Positions 63,965 to 64,000 of a stretch of 64,000 bases of DNA are shown piece by piece. The translations under genes were made by a program, and so were the position numbers. Numbering within the stretch: the first letter of the stretch is position 1; every line of letters starts with the position of its first letter. Source of the DNA: Labilibacter sediminis (GTDB lineage Bacteria > Bacteroidota > Bacteroidia > Bacteroidales > Marinilabiliaceae); NCBI RefSeq assembly GCF_005877885.1, contig NZ_VCHY01000012.1, positions 86,791-150,790 of the forward strand, read 5' to 3'. The notes beneath the pieces are model-generated. The model saw nothing but the letters and a program-made list of their open reading frames with translations, made no database searches and was not told where the DNA came from.

Positions 63965-63966
63965 AA

Positions 63967-64000
63967 AGTCGGCGGCGACCTACTCTCCCACAGTATGCAG
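63967..64000 (-). rRNA. rrf: 5S rRNA, 3' end only (cut by window edge)
   Basis: On the minus strand the last bases read CTGCATACTGTGGGAGAGTA then GGTCGCCGCCGAC, the conserved 3' third of bacterial 5S rRNA. The gene continues past the window; the 16S and 23S genes should lie beyond it. Confidence 0.88.

Noticed and set aside
1..64000. tRNA genes
   Set aside because: I scanned intergenic gaps for GGTTCGANTC-type T-loops and saw none convincing; tRNAscan-SE would settle it.

Overview
The window reads as chromosomal DNA of an AT-rich Bacteroidota bacterium, most like the marine or sediment Bacteroidales/Marinilabiliales group (the order is inferred from gene content, not proven). Supporting signs are repeated TAnnTTTG -7 promoter boxes with little Shine-Dalgarno sequence, DUF4296, DUF6029 and Wzi proteins, a 23S-IVS-type four-helix-bundle gene, a DksA-like protein without zinc cysteines in an ileS-dksA-lspA operon, and a B12-dependent ribonucleotide reductase.

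Layout. 1-4.6 kb: a minus-strand operon of a TetR repressor, a LolA-like periplasmic protein, two FtsX/LolC-type permeases and a LolD/MacB-type ATPase, with a palindromic operator over the promoter. 4.8-12 kb (plus strand): rsgA, a hybrid histidine kinase, a second histidine kinase, and DUF177-rpmF-fabH. 12-22.3 kb (minus strand): gltX, nrdJ, waaA, pgk, cysQ, an amidohydrolase-like protein without its metal ligands, and a DUF4296 lipoprotein. 22.4-53.5 kb: a large Wzy-dependent exopolysaccharide/capsule locus, all on the minus strand. It holds the initiating sugar transferase, Wzi, GDP-mannose/GDP-fucose genes (manC, fcl, gmd), dTDP-sugar genes (rfbA, rfbB, rfbC; no rfbD seen), glycosyltransferases, a radical-SAM/SPASM protein paired with an FNR-type reductase, acyltransferases, Wzy, Wzx, an Fe-S FrhB-like protein, two pyruvyltransferases, Wzz, Ugd, a Wza-type SLBB exporter, and a cytidylyltransferase/SDR pair. 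53.7-58.3 kb: lspA, dksA-like, ileS. 58.5-63.5 kb: a stand-alone radical SAM gene, DAHP synthase, and a thioredoxin-thioredoxin-beta-barrel cassette. The window ends inside the 3' end of a 5S rRNA on the minus strand.

How the genes fit together. The polysaccharide locus is close to a full pathway: nucleotide-sugar supply, a lipid-linked first sugar, extension and decoration, flipping and polymerisation, chain-length control, export and surface assembly. A BY-kinase domain, its phosphatase and an UpxY/NusG-type antiterminator are not seen. Two transcription units of the locus (starting with wza and with the distal pyruvyltransferase) share an upstream element, a perfect AAAGTGYRCACTTT palindrome with a half-site 20-21 bp away, which looks like a shared operator.

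Non-coding structure. Besides terminators and promoters there are two MITE-like elements with long imperfect terminal inverted repeats, a dispersed CACAAAG-rich repeat family at two sites about 38 kb apart, a perfect three-copy 14-bp tandem repeat at the fabH stop codon, and a possible 32-residue ORF coupled to ugd. Several start codons were moved from the longest ORF (waaA, lspA, the FNR-like reductase, the second kinase) because the longer start is a TTG lying in a promoter box, a hairpin or the upstream gene.
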